Source: Pseudomonadota bacterium
GTDB lineage: Bacteria > Myxococcota_A > UBA796 > GCA-2862545
Length of the DNA: 64,000 bases
Reading direction: 5' to 3'
Assembly (NCBI GenBank): GCA_947505245.1
Contig: CANNIZ010000022.1
Span: 1-64,000 of the forward strand
The translations under genes and the position numbers were made by a program. A model generated the notes under the pieces. That model did not search any database. It saw only the letters and a list, made by a program, of their open reading frames with translations, and was not told the DNA's origin. Shown in pieces: positions 52,955 to 63,684 of the stretch (positions are counted from its first letter, which is position 1; each line of letters begins with the position of its first letter).

Positions 52955-54888
52955 TAGATGACGCCGATCTGGTAGAAGTGCAGGTTGCTGCCGTTGCACT
53001 TGAGCGTGCCGCCGAACCAGCCGTCACCCGTGGCCGTGAGCTCGCCCTTCTTGACCTGGCAGGACTTGCCGATCAGCGAGTCCTTGTAGGGGTAGAACGT
53101 GTCGTCCGGCGACACGTCGGCAACGGTCACCCAGGCGTTCTTCGGGATCGAGTACCCGGAGTAGCGGCCTCCGGTGGGCGTGGCGGCGCCGCCGAGCGCG
53201 TACTTCATCTTGAAGAAGTAGTAGTACGACCCGTTGCTGCAGTTCACGTCGCCGCCGTACCAGTCGCCGCCCCCGTCGGTGGGCGTGAGGCCCGAAACGA
53301 CCGTGCACGACTGGCCGATGATCGAGCCGCGGTCGGCGTAGTAGGCGTCGTCGGGGGCGATGTCCATCACCGAGATCACGCTGCCGGCGGACGTGAGGCC
53401 CGCGGACGCGAGGTCGAACGCCATCTTGTAGAAGTAGTAGTAGTTCCCGTCGCTGCAGTTCACGTCGCCGCCGTAGTAGGCGCCCGTCGTGCGCGTGAGG
53501 CCGCTCGCGCCGACGGTGCACGACAGGCCGATCAGCGAGGCCGCGGTCGACGCGTTGCCGTCGTCCGAAGCGACGTCGCGGATGGTGACCGCCGTGCCTT
53601 GGGTGATGGCCTCGGGCGCGTTCGCCGAGGTGTAGCCGCCAGTGGTCGCGCCGCCGACGAGGTCGAACGCGACCTTGTAGAAGTAGTAGTCGTTCGCTTC
53701 CGGCCCGCAATTTGCGGCGCCTCCGTACCACTGCCCGTCCTGGCGGTGAAGGTCGCCGCTCACCGTACACGTCTGCCCGACGAGCGTGGACGCCGACGGG
53801 AAGTACGCGTCGTCCGGGGCGAGTTCGCGCACGATGAACTGGGTGGGCGGCAGCAGGCTGATGGCCGCGGTGGCGGACCCGTAGCCCGAGCTCGGCGTCG
53901 CGTTGGCGGTGCCGACCACGTCGAACGCGACCTTGTAGAAGTAGTAATACGCACCGTTCGCGCAGTTCACGTCGCCGCCGTACCACTCGGCGTCGTTGCG
54001 GTGCAGCTCAGCGGCGACCGTACACGTCTGGCCGACGAGGAGCGCGCGCTGAGCCGCGTAGATGTCGTCCGTGCCGATGTCGCGAATCACGACCTGGGTG
54101 GGCGGGAACAGGCTCGCCGGAGCGGTGGCCGAGCCCCAGGTGGACGCAGGGGTGGCCCCGACCGACGAGAGGTCGAACGCCATCTTGTAGAAATAGTAGG
54201 AAGTTCCTATACAGGTGGCCGAACCAGCCCACCATTGGCCTTCGGTTCGGTACATGTCCGCCCCGGCGATGCACGAAGCACCTACGATCGCGGCTTTGTT
54301 GGACGAATAGGCGTCTTCAGGGTGTACGTCCCGCACGACGAACACCGAGCCCGGCGGGAGCGCGTTGACCGCGGCTGAGCTCAACCCGCCCGTGATCGGT
54401 GCGGCGCCGGTGACGTCAAACGCGACCTTGTAGAAGTAATAGTCCTTCTCGCCGCACTTCGCAGGTCCCGCCCACCACGCGCCGTCGGTGCGGCTCATCT
54501 GGCTGCCCGCCGTGCACGTGACGCCGACGATCGTCGATCGGGTGGTCGCGTACGCGTCGTCCGAAGCGATGTCCTTCACGACGAACGTGGTTCCGGGCAG
54601 CATCGTGCTCGTCGTGGCCGAGCCGAACGTCGCCTTCTTGTCGATCGCGACCTGGTAGAAGTAGTACGTGGCCCCAGAGCAGTTCGCCGGCCCACCGTAC
54701 CAGGTCGTCCCCGGCGTCACGGTGAGCTGGCCCGACGCCGTACATTCCTTGCCGACGAGCGCGGCCTTCTGCGCGTAGTAGCCGTCGGCCGTGCTGATGT
54801 CCTTCACGGTGAAGAGCGTGCCAGCGGCGACGGGGTCCTGGGCGTAGGCCGCGGCAGTCCATAAGGCGGCGAGGGTGACGGTAAACAT
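52951..54888 (-). CDS. Secreted protein made of eight Cys-containing repeats
   Basis: 645 residues. Signal peptide (TLAALWTAAAYA) then eight tandem units of ~75-85 residues with the pattern FVVRDIxxDDAY, LVGxxCT, WYGGxxNC, YYFYKVAFD, separated by Gly/Ser/Ala stretches (SGYGSATAA). Each unit has one Cys after LVGxx and one after WYGGxx, likely a disulfide per unit. Aromatic YYFYK blocks suggest beta strands. No known repeat family matches by eye. ATG 54888 has GGAG upstream. Probably a surface or matrix protein. 129 bp separates it from the divergent mutase gene. Confidence 0.75.
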   Translation of the reverse strand: MFTVTLAALWTAAAYAQDPVAAGTLFTVKDISTADGYYAQKAALVGKECTASGQLTVTPGTTWYGGPANCSGATYYFYQVAIDKKATFGSATTSTMLPGTTFVVKDIASDDAYATTRSTIVGVTCTAGSQMSRTDGAWWAGPAKCGEKDYYFYKVAFDVTGAAPITGGLSSAAVNALPPGSVFVVRDVHPEDAYSSNKAAIVGASCIAGADMYRTEGQWWAGSATCIGTSYYFYKMAFDLSSVGATPASTWGSATAPASLFPPTQVVIRDIGTDDIYAAQRALLVGQTCTVAAELHRNDAEWYGGDVNCANGAYYYFYKVAFDVVGTANATPSSGYGSATAAISLLPPTQFIVRELAPDDAYFPSASTLVGQTCTVSGDLHRQDGQWYGGAANCGPEANDYYFYKVAFDLVGGATTGGYTSANAPEAITQGTAVTIRDVASDDGNASTAASLIGLSCTVGASGLTRTTGAYYGGDVNCSDGNYYYFYKMAFDLASAGLTSAGSVISVMDIAPDDAYYADRGSIIGQSCTVVSGLTPTDGGGDWYGGDVNCSNGSYYYFFKMKYALGGAATPTGGRYSGYSIPKNAWVTVADVSPDDTFYPYKDSLIGKSCQVKKGELTATGDGWFGGTLKCNGSNLHFYQIGVIY

Positions 54889-55017
54889 ACAGGCTCCTAT
54901 GCGTGGCACCATAATCGGACACCGAATGTTACGGCATCCGTCCCCGAACGAGGTTCCGCTCCGACGCTTACGTGAGACCCCGCGCGGGTGTATCCTCGCG
55001 TCACCGCCGGAGGATGT

Positions 55018-57150
55018 GTGGACCCCATGTTGGAGCGCGCCGCAGAGGGCATGTCGACCCTCGCCGTGGCGCCCGCGACCCGTGAAATGGCCCTTGCGAA
55101 CCTCAACCGCTGGCTCACGGAAGACGCGTTCGTCCCGTATCGCGCGCAGATCGAAGGATTGATCGTGCGTCGGAAGTGGGAGGTCCTGCTCGACAGCTTC
55201 TACCAGGTGATCCCGTTTGGGACGGGCGGCCGCCGCGGCACCTGCGGCATCGGCCCGAACCGCATCAACCCGTGGACGCTCGCCACGAGCGTGCAGGGCC
55301 ACGTGGAGTACCTGCAGGACAGGTTCCCCGACGAAGATCTGAGCGTCGTGATCGCGTACGACGTTCGTGTCTTCCGCGACCGCGGCTCCATCTACGACCC
55401 CGCCCGGCCAAACCCCGTGCTCGGCCTCTCGAGCCGCGACTTTGCCGAGCTTGCAGCGCGCGTGTACGCGGGCAACGGCGTCGAGGTCTACATGCCGCGC
55501 CGCGGCGACGACCGGTGCATGAGCACGCCCGAGCTCTCGTGGGCGATTCGCCGCCTTCGTACGCAGGCGGGGCTCAACGTGTCGGCGTCGCACAACCCGC
55601 CTGACGACAACGGCGGAAAGTTCTACAACCAGCAGGGTGGGCAGGAGATCCCCCCGTACGACGAGGCGATGGTGCGCTGCGTCGAGCAGGTGACGGACAT
55701 CCGCACCTTGTCCTGGCAGAAGGCCAAAGATTCGGGCCTGCTTCGGCCGCTGCCCGACGACGCCCACGCGAGCTTCGTCCAGCACGTGGCGATGCGCACG
55801 CGCACCCCGTCGCGGAGCGCGGTGATCTGCTACACGCCGCTGCACGGCACCGGTGCGGGCACGGTGTTGCCCGTGCTGCGCGCGGCCGGCTTCGCTGTTC
55901 ATCCCGTCGCCGACCAGATGAGCCAGGACGGCGACTTCCCCACCGTCCCGTTTCGGGCGCCGAACCCCGAGGTCCCGCGCGCGTTCGACATCGCCATCGT
56001 CCAGGCCGAAGAGGTGGGCGCAGACCTCGCGCTCGCGACCGACCCCGACGCGGACCGCATCGGCTGCGTCGTGCGGCACGACGGGGGCTGGCGGTTCCTC
56101 ACCGGCAACGAGATCGGCCTGCTCGTCTGCCATCACGCGCTCGCGAACCACAAGGGCCCCTCGCGGCCCATCGTCGTGCAGACCGAGGTCACCACCGGCG
56201 CCATCGCGCGCATGGCGCGGGCCGAGGGCGCCCAGGTCGTCGATCGGCTGCTCGTCGGGTTCAAGTACGTCGGCGAGGTGCTGCGGAACCTCGAGACCAC
56301 CGGTCGCGTGCCGGGTTCAGACGTCACTGGCACCGTCGAAGACTTCGTGCTCGGGGTCGAAGAGTCGCACGGCGTGTTGATCACGCCCTACCTGCGCGAC
56401 AAAGACGCGGCCGGCGGCGCGTTGTACCTCGCCGAGCTCGCGTCCATCGCGAAGGATCGCGGCCAGACGCTCGTCGACGTGCTCGACGGCCTGTCGGATC
56501 GCTACGGCTACGTTCGAAACCACCTGATCTCGATCGTCATGCGTGGGGCCGTAGGACGCGAGCGGATCGGCGCCATCCAGGAAAGCTTCCGCGCTCGGCA
56601 ACCCGCGACGATCGGCGGGCGCGCGGTGACGGCGTTCCACGATCGCCGCGATCCGAACGGCCCGTTCGGCCGCATCGTTTCGTCCACGGACGCCGCGAGC
56701 CGGGACGTGTTGGTGTTCGAGCTGGGGGCGGACGCCCGCGTCATCCTGCGACCGTCCGGGACCGAGCCAAAGTCCAAGGTCTACGTCGAGGTTCGTGGGG
56801 CGCCGGGCGTCGCGCGCGCGGTCGTGGACGCCGAGGCCGAGCGGCTCGCCGAGGCCTTTGTCGACGAGATGCTCCTGCGCGTCGACCTCGCTGTGCCGGC
56901 GTGGGCGCACGCCGTGAACGACCTCGTCGCGGTCGAGGCGAAGATCGCCTTCGCGACCGTCACCGTGCCCGCCCTCGTTTCGCGAGCCGAACGCGCCGAA
57001 GAGATCGACGCCTGGTTCGACGACGCGATCCGTCCGCTCGGCAAGGACGCCCGCCGGCTCGTGGACCGCGCGCTGCTGCGGTTCGTCGCGGACACGGCGC
57101 TGGCCGAGCCCGCTGCGACCGTGCTCAGACGCCTTGCTGGAGTCGCTTGA
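55018..57150 (+). CDS. Phosphohexomutase (phosphoglucomutase/phosphomannomutase)
   Basis: 710 residues, longer than the usual ~550-580 by a C-terminal ~120 residues. The catalytic Ser loop is SASHNPPDDNGGKFYN (S191), metal loop DPDADR (342-347), sugar-binding GVEESHG and phosphate-binding RPSGTEPKSK (578-587). The extra helical C-terminal part has no recognised family. It interconverts hexose 1- and 6-phosphates for glycogen, exopolysaccharide or LPS precursors. GTG start with GGAGG four bases upstream. Ends 26 bp inside the convergent membrane-protein gene. Confidence 0.92.
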   Translation: MDPMLERAAEGMSTLAVAPATREMALANLNRWLTEDAFVPYRAQIEGLIVRRKWEVLLDSFYQVIPFGTGGRRGTCGIGPNRINPWTLATSVQGHVEYLQDRFPDEDLSVVIAYDVRVFRDRGSIYDPARPNPVLGLSSRDFAELAARVYAGNGVEVYMPRRGDDRCMSTPELSWAIRRLRTQAGLNVSASHNPPDDNGGKFYNQQGGQEIPPYDEAMVRCVEQVTDIRTLSWQKAKDSGLLRPLPDDAHASFVQHVAMRTRTPSRSAVICYTPLHGTGAGTVLPVLRAAGFAVHPVADQMSQDGDFPTVPFRAPNPEVPRAFDIAIVQAEEVGADLALATDPDADRIGCVVRHDGGWRFLTGNEIGLLVCHHALANHKGPSRPIVVQTEVTTGAIARMARAEGAQVVDRLLVGFKYVGEVLRNLETTGRVPGSDVTGTVEDFVLGVEESHGVLITPYLRDKDAAGGALYLAELASIAKDRGQTLVDVLDGLSDRYGYVRNHLISIVMRGAVGRERIGAIQESFRARQPATIGGRAVTAFHDRRDPNGPFGRIVSSTDAASRDVLVFELGADARVILRPSGTEPKSKVYVEVRGAPGVARAVVDAEAERLAEAFVDEMLLRVDLAVPAWAHAVNDLVAVEAKIAFATVTVPALVSRAERAEEIDAWFDDAIRPLGKDARRLVDRALLRFVADTALAEPAATVLRRLAGVA

Positions 57151-57850
57151 GCGAGTGGTACATCACGGCCTGGGTGAGTGAGAGCACCGGCAGGACGACG
57201 AGGTAGCCCACGCCCAGCGTCATACACGTGACCACGATCGCCAGCAGGCCGATCACCAGGTTGATGAGCCAGATCGTGAACTTGTAGCCGTCGGTGAGGC
57301 GCCACGACTCGGACAGGGCCTCCATCGGGTCGAGGTCCTTGTCGAGCATCGCATACAGCGTAAATTGCAGGCCGAGGCCCGCGATGATGCCTGGGATGAT
57401 CAGGCAGATCAGGCCAACGAAGACGATGAGGCCGAGGAGGATCGTCGCGCCGAGGCCCTTCAAGTAGTTTGCGCCTTCGCCGATCACCATGCCCACGTCG
57501 GCGGGCCGGCCGTGGGAGAGGTTGAGGAAGACCCGCGTGGTGCCGAGCGAGAAGAACACGCCGATCAGGCTGCTGACGATGTTCAGGCCCAGGCGCGCGA
57601 CGGTCGCGAACGCCATCATGTTTTGATCATCGGACGTGTCCGCCATGACCTGCAGCACGCCCGAGAGGCCGCCGATGACGAGGGCCGGTACGAGCGGGAC
57701 GAAGATCGCGCCGAGCACGACGCCGGGGTTCGCGAGCACCAGCTGCCAGCAGCGCTCGAGGATCGGCTGTACGTCCATGGGGACGGGCTCGAGGTCCTCG
57801 GACGGCGAGGTCGGGTCGGCTCCGGGCGAGAACGGGTTGTCGGTGGTCAT
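57125..57850 (-). CDS. Polytopic membrane protein, last gene of the sigma-factor operon
   Basis: 241 residues. A soluble Pro/Asp-rich N-terminus, then about five to six hydrophobic segments with a LIIPGIIAGLGLQF segment, an ALSESWRLTDGYK loop and two final helices. The layout recalls the protein at 11340-12140. It overlaps the DUF1460 gene by 4 bp (ATGA). An earlier in-frame ATG at 57898 is less likely because a G-rich ribosome-binding site stands before 57850. Function unknown. Confidence 0.7.
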   Translation of the reverse strand: MTTDNPFSPGADPTSPSEDLEPVPMDVQPILERCWQLVLANPGVVLGAIFVPLVPALVIGGLSGVLQVMADTSDDQNMMAFATVARLGLNIVSSLIGVFFSLGTTRVFLNLSHGRPADVGMVIGEGANYLKGLGATILLGLIVFVGLICLIIPGIIAGLGLQFTLYAMLDKDLDPMEALSESWRLTDGYKFTIWLINLVIGLLAIVVTCMTLGVGYLVVLPVLSLTQAVMYHSLKRLQQGV

Positions 57851-58829
57851 TGGGTCCCCTTGGAAGGTGTGCTTGAAAGCGCGCTGCGCCGGGGCCATGG
57901 GTCCACCGGCTCGAGGATGGCGATGCCGGCCGACGGCCACTTCGTGTACGTCTGAAGGTGGTGCACGTAGGTGGCGAGGTCTTCGTCGATCACGGACATG
58001 CCGGCGCGTCGGCTCGCGTTGCGCTGCATCACGTGGCCTTCGGCGTCATGGACGACGAAGCCGGTGTGCGAGATCCACACGGGCGTTCCTACATCCTTGC
58101 GGACGGTGAGCACGATCGCGCCGTCTGGCAGGGCGGCCACCGCGGTGAGGGCGGTGGCGAGGGGCAACACGTCGAGCTTCATCGTCCCGTTTGGGAGCTC
58201 GTCATCGGTGAGGTGGAACGCGGATCGCTTGTGCCAGCGCTTCCAGGTGTCCGGCGTGATCTCGCGCTCCATGTGCATCGTGGCGCCGTACTTCGCGGTG
58301 GTGTCGACGACGAAGCCGTCGGCTACGTTGCCGGGGATCCACTGCAGCTCCATGAAGTGCCGCCGGTGCGCGTAGTCGATGGGGCCGGCGCCGTACCGCA
58401 GCCGGTTGCGCACGTCGGCGGCGTGGACCGGGTCACCGGCCATCGCGAGCGCGAGAGCCTCCTCGACGAACCCGATGCAGTCGAACGCGTCGTACCGAGC
58501 GAGCGGATCGGGGTCCCAGCCGTCGCCTTCACCGAGCCCGTCGAGCTTGTACGGCACGCCGAGGAGGGGATCGGTCACCGCCTTCATTCGCGCGCCGATC
58601 GGCAGGTCGCGCACGGCGATGGCGACGTCCGCGAGGCCCTTCGGGAGCGCGCCCGAGGGAGGGGGGCCAGCGGGCAGCGGGGGGATCGGCAGCAGCCGGG
58701 ACTTGGTCGGGGACTTCGTCGCGACCGGGGCTTCGTCGCCTTCGTTGAACGCGTCGGAGGCCGACGCGGACGCGAGGGTGAGCAGCACGGCGGCTGCGGC
58801 GAGGTACGACACCCGCGCCGCGGGACGGA

Positions 58830-58833
<4 letters not shown>
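57847..58833 (-). CDS. DUF1460 family exported amidase-like protein
   Basis: 328 residues. A signal peptide (LAAAAVLLTLASASA) and Pro-rich linker, then the NlpC/P60-related DUF1460 fold: nucleophile C119 in YDAFDCIGFVEEALALA and H256 in WISHTGFV. Characterised members cleave the L-Ala/D-Glu link or act on peptidoglycan peptides. It sits in an ECF-sigma operon, consistent with an envelope-maintenance role. Overlaps both neighbours by 4 bp. Confidence 0.85.
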
Positions 58834-60491
<1,658 letters not shown>

Positions 60492-60537
60492 ACGTTCCCC
60501 GTCGGGATGCGACGTTAGCGTCAGGCGAGGCCCAAGG

Positions 60538-61050
60538 TCAAGGCGCCGACGATTCGTTTTCAGGCGCAGTGGGGGCGTACGACGCGGGGCGGAATTGCGC
60601 AGCGGGGACGTCGCTCGCGGGCGCTTCGACCACGATCCGGCGACCCTCGACCTCTGCGCGAAGCAGGTTTGCAGTCCACCAATTCGACGCACCCCACGCG
60701 AGCGCGAGCCCGAGGACCATCGCGTACCCGACGACCGCGCCGAACGGCAGCGGTACGCGCTCGTTGACCGCGCCGAGGTGGCCCCCGAGGCGCTCCAGCG
60801 CCGAAGGCGGAACGGGCGTGGGGGTGGCTCGCGCGAGCTCGAGCGCGCGATCGATGCGATCCCAGGCGAGGCGACGGAGATCGTTCGGCAGGCCAGGACC
60901 CGCCATGGGAGTCGCGGCGCGCAGCCGCATCTCGATCTCGCGGCAGCTCGGGCACGCTGAGACGTGCTCCGAGATGCGGGCGCTCGTACCTGGGGACAGC
61001 TCGCCGTCTTGCCAGGCGACGAGCAGCGATTGGGTCTCTCGGCAGTTCAT
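60538..61050 (-). CDS. Zinc-finger anti-sigma factor
   Basis: 170 residues. ZAS-type motif HX3CX2C (H29, C33, C36) with C3 nearby, then one membrane segment (about 101-120, PFGAVVGYAMVLGLALAW) and a periplasmic-type Pro/Ala tail. It overlaps the sigma-factor gene by 4 bp (ATGA at 61047-61050). It should hold the sigma factor at the membrane until an envelope signal releases it. Confidence 0.9.
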   Translation of the reverse strand: MNCRETQSLLVAWQDGELSPGTSARISEHVSACPSCREIEMRLRAATPMAGPGLPNDLRRLAWDRIDRALELARATPTPVPPSALERLGGHLGAVNERVPLPFGAVVGYAMVLGLALAWGASNWWTANLLRAEVEGRRIVVEAPASDVPAAQFRPASYAPTAPENESSAP

Positions 61051-61661
61051 GCGAGCACTTTCCGTACGGTGTCTTCGTCCAGAACAACCCCCAGCTCGTC
61101 CAACACTTCCACGAGCCGGCCCTTGGCCCGGGACAGGCGCGACATCACCGTTCCGAGCTTGATTCCGAGCACGTCAGCGATCTCGTTGTACGACAGGTCG
61201 CTGTAGTAGCGCAATGAGAGAATCTCCTTGTGCTCCCCCGTCAATTTGTCCATGGCTCCCAAGATCACGACCTGGCGCTCGTCGCCGACGATGTTCTCGA
61301 TCTGGTCGGGCATGTACCGGTCCACCTTGGGCATCGCGTCCAGGATGTTGGTGCGCCGCCGGCGATCTCGGACGATGTTGAAGCAGAGGTTGCTGGTGAC
61401 GCGGAACAGCCACGCCTTCACGCGGAATTCGCCGTCGAACAGGCGCGGCTCGCGCATCGCCTTGATGAACACCTCCTGCGTGACGTCCACGGCCTCCTGG
61501 TAGTCCTTGAGCACGTAGATCGCGTGGTGGAGGATGCGATCGCGGTAGCGGCGCACGACGGCGTCCACGGCCGCGCGGCGGTTGGTGCGCGACAGGCGCT
61601 TGATGTCCTCGTCTTCGTCGGTAAACACCCCAGACAACGCCGCAGCCGATTCGGTACCCAT
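61047..61661 (-). CDS. ECF-type RNA polymerase sigma factor
   Basis: 204 residues. Sigma-2 region IYVLKDYQEAVDVTQEVFIKAM and FRVKAWLFRVTSNLCFN, and sigma-4 region LSLRYYSDLSYNEIADVLGIKLGTVMSRLSRAKGRL. Directly coupled to a zinc-finger anti-sigma factor. First gene of the operon continuing through the DUF4388-like, DUF1460 and membrane proteins, so all are probably envelope-stress functions. A GGAGG stands ahead of the ATG. Confidence 0.93.
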   Translation of the reverse strand: MGTESAAALSGVFTDEDEDIKRLSRTNRRAAVDAVVRRYRDRILHHAIYVLKDYQEAVDVTQEVFIKAMREPRLFDGEFRVKAWLFRVTSNLCFNIVRDRRRRTNILDAMPKVDRYMPDQIENIVGDERQVVILGAMDKLTGEHKEILSLRYYSDLSYNEIADVLGIKLGTVMSRLSRAKGRLVEVLDELGVVLDEDTVRKVLA

Positions 61662-61693
61662 CGCTCCCTCCCCCGCCTCGGTGTTCCCGACGC

Positions 61694-61719
61694 GACACTC
61701 AACACAACGCTGGGGTTCC
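61694..61719 (-). promoter_or_regulatory. Candidate ECF-type promoter of the sigma operon
   Basis: On the minus strand, GGAAC (61715-61719) and GTGTC (61694-61698) are 16 bases apart, ending about 33 bases before the sigma gene's ATG. A GGAAC -35 is typical of ECF sigma factors, so autoregulation is plausible. Confidence 0.4.
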
Positions 61720-61823
61720 CGCCGTCCTTCGACGGACCATCCCCGGGTCGACGTTTCGTGACGGGTTGGCGGACTCGCTGACGACTGGCGACCGTTCGGC
61801 GCCGGGTCGGTTAACCGCGGTGC

Positions 61824-63659
61824 GTGGAACTCCTAGCAGGCAGCGGAATCGAGAAGGCGTGGGGCGATCGGCTCATCCTGCGGGGCGCGGATTTATCCGT
61901 CAGCACCGCGGATCGCGTGGGGCTGGTGGGCGCGAACGGCTGCGGCAAGTCCACGCTCCTGCGAATCCTGGCGGGCCTTGACGAGCCCGATCACGGCACG
62001 GTCGCCCGACGAACGGCGATCGGCATGTTGGAGCAGGACCCGGTGCTGCCTGGCGTAACGGTCGGAGACGCCGCGGACGACGCGCTCGCGTGGCACCGCG
62101 ACCTGCTCGCTCAGTACGAGGCCGGCATCGAGGCGGACGATCACGTGATGACGGCGAACGCCCAGTCGTTGCTCGATCTTCACGGCTGGGAGATCGCGCA
62201 CCGCGCGGACGCCATCCTCGACAAGCTGCGGGCGCCGCCTCGCGAGGCCTTGATCGCGGTGTTGTCGGGCGGGGAGCGCCGGCGGGTGGCGCTGGCGCGC
62301 GCGCTGCTCGGGTCGCCGGACCTGTTGCTGCTCGACGAGCCCACCAATCACCTCGACGCCGACGTTTGTGAGTGGCTGCAGGACCACCTCTCCGGGTTTC
62401 GCGGCGCGCTCGTGCTGGTCACCCACGATCGCTACCTGCTGGAGGCCGTCGCGACGCGGATCGTCGAGGTCGAAGACGGGATCTGCGTCAATTACGAGGG
62501 GTCGTACGGCGACTATTTGATCCAGCGCGCGGAGCGCCAGGCGCTCTCGCGGCGCGATCGCGACACATCCCTCGCGTTGATCGCGCGGGAAGCTGCCTGG
62601 GCCGCCAAGAGCCCCGCGGCGCGCAGCACGAAGCAGAAGGCGCGGCTTCAGCGGTTGGACGCGTTGAAGGACTCGGTGCCGCAGGTGCGCGATCTTTCGA
62701 TGTCGCTCGATCTCTCGACGGGTGACAAGCTCGGACGGACCATCTTCGAAGCGCGCGGCGTGACCAAGTCGCTCGGCGGGCGGCTGCTGATCGACAAGCT
62801 CGATCTCGACCTCGGACCGGGGACCCGGCTCGCGGTGGTCGGTCCGAACGGCGCCGGAAAGTCGACGTTGCTCAACATGATCATCGGGAACATCCTCCCG
62901 GACAAGGGCACGCTGACGCGCGGGCCGCGGGTGAAGCTCGCGGTGCTCGACCAGGGCCGCACGGGGCTGCCGTCGAACTGCACGGTGCGCGAGGCCGCCG
63001 CCGGGGGCAACGATCAGGTCATCGTCAACGACAAGCCGGTACACGTCGCGTCTTTCCTCGAGCGGTTCCTGTTCACCCGCGAGCACTTCGATCAGCGCGT
63101 GGAAGCGCTGTCGGGTGGTGAACGCGCGCGCCTGCTGCTCGCCCGCCTGCTGCTGCAGGGGGCCAACCTGCTGCTGCTCGACGAGCCGACGAACGACCTC
63201 GACCTGTCCACGCTGCGCGTGCTCGAAGAGGCGCTGCTCTCCTACGACGGCGCCGCGCTCGTGGTCACGCATGATCGCGCGTTCGTCGATCGCGCGTGTA
63301 CCGGCCTGATCGCGTTCGAGGGGAACGGGAAGATCGTCGCCTATGCTTCGCGCAGCCAGTGGATCGCGGCCCAGAAGCGCGCCGCGGCCGAGGCAGCGTC
63401 GATCCGTCCGGCCCCGACGCGCGCGGTGGCGGCGCCGAAGGCACCTCGCAAGGGGCTCTCGTTCAAGGAGCAGCGCGAGTTGGATTCGCTGCCCGCGCAG
63501 ATCGAGGTGGCCGAGGGCCGCCGCGCCGAGCTCGAGCAGCTGCTTGGGACGCCGATGGACGGCCGAAAGGCGGCTGAGGTCGCGCGCGATCTGGACGCGA
63601 TCGGGCACGCGATCGAGGCTCTTTACAAGGTCTGGCACGACCTCGACGAGCGCCGGTAG
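61824..63659 (+). CDS. ABC-F family ATPase (Uup-like)
   Basis: 611 residues with two ABC cassettes and no membrane segments. First cassette: Walker A GANGCGKSTLL, signature LSGGERRRVALARAL, Walker B LLLLDEPTNHLD. Second: GPNGAGKSTLL, LSGGERARLLLARLL, LLLLDEPTNDLD. The C-terminal helical part (GLSFKEQRELDSLPAQIEVAE) resembles the DNA-binding tail of Uup, implying a role in ribosome or DNA-intermediate handling. GTG start at 61824. Divergent from the sigma operon over 162 bp. Confidence 0.93.
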   Translation: MELLAGSGIEKAWGDRLILRGADLSVSTADRVGLVGANGCGKSTLLRILAGLDEPDHGTVARRTAIGMLEQDPVLPGVTVGDAADDALAWHRDLLAQYEAGIEADDHVMTANAQSLLDLHGWEIAHRADAILDKLRAPPREALIAVLSGGERRRVALARALLGSPDLLLLDEPTNHLDADVCEWLQDHLSGFRGALVLVTHDRYLLEAVATRIVEVEDGICVNYEGSYGDYLIQRAERQALSRRDRDTSLALIAREAAWAAKSPAARSTKQKARLQRLDALKDSVPQVRDLSMSLDLSTGDKLGRTIFEARGVTKSLGGRLLIDKLDLDLGPGTRLAVVGPNGAGKSTLLNMIIGNILPDKGTLTRGPRVKLAVLDQGRTGLPSNCTVREAAAGGNDQVIVNDKPVHVASFLERFLFTREHFDQRVEALSGGERARLLLARLLLQGANLLLLDEPTNDLDLSTLRVLEEALLSYDGAALVVTHDRAFVDRACTGLIAFEGNGKIVAYASRSQWIAAQKRAAAEAASIRPAPTRAVAAPKAPRKGLSFKEQRELDSLPAQIEVAEGRRAELEQLLGTPMDGRKAAEVARDLDAIGHAIEALYKVWHDLDERR

Positions 63660-63684
63660 CTTTTAAAATCCGGGGGCGGAGCGC

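Noticed and set aside
63660-63684. Terminator after the ABC-F gene (TTTTAAAA)
   Set aside because: No GC-rich stem precedes the short AT run.
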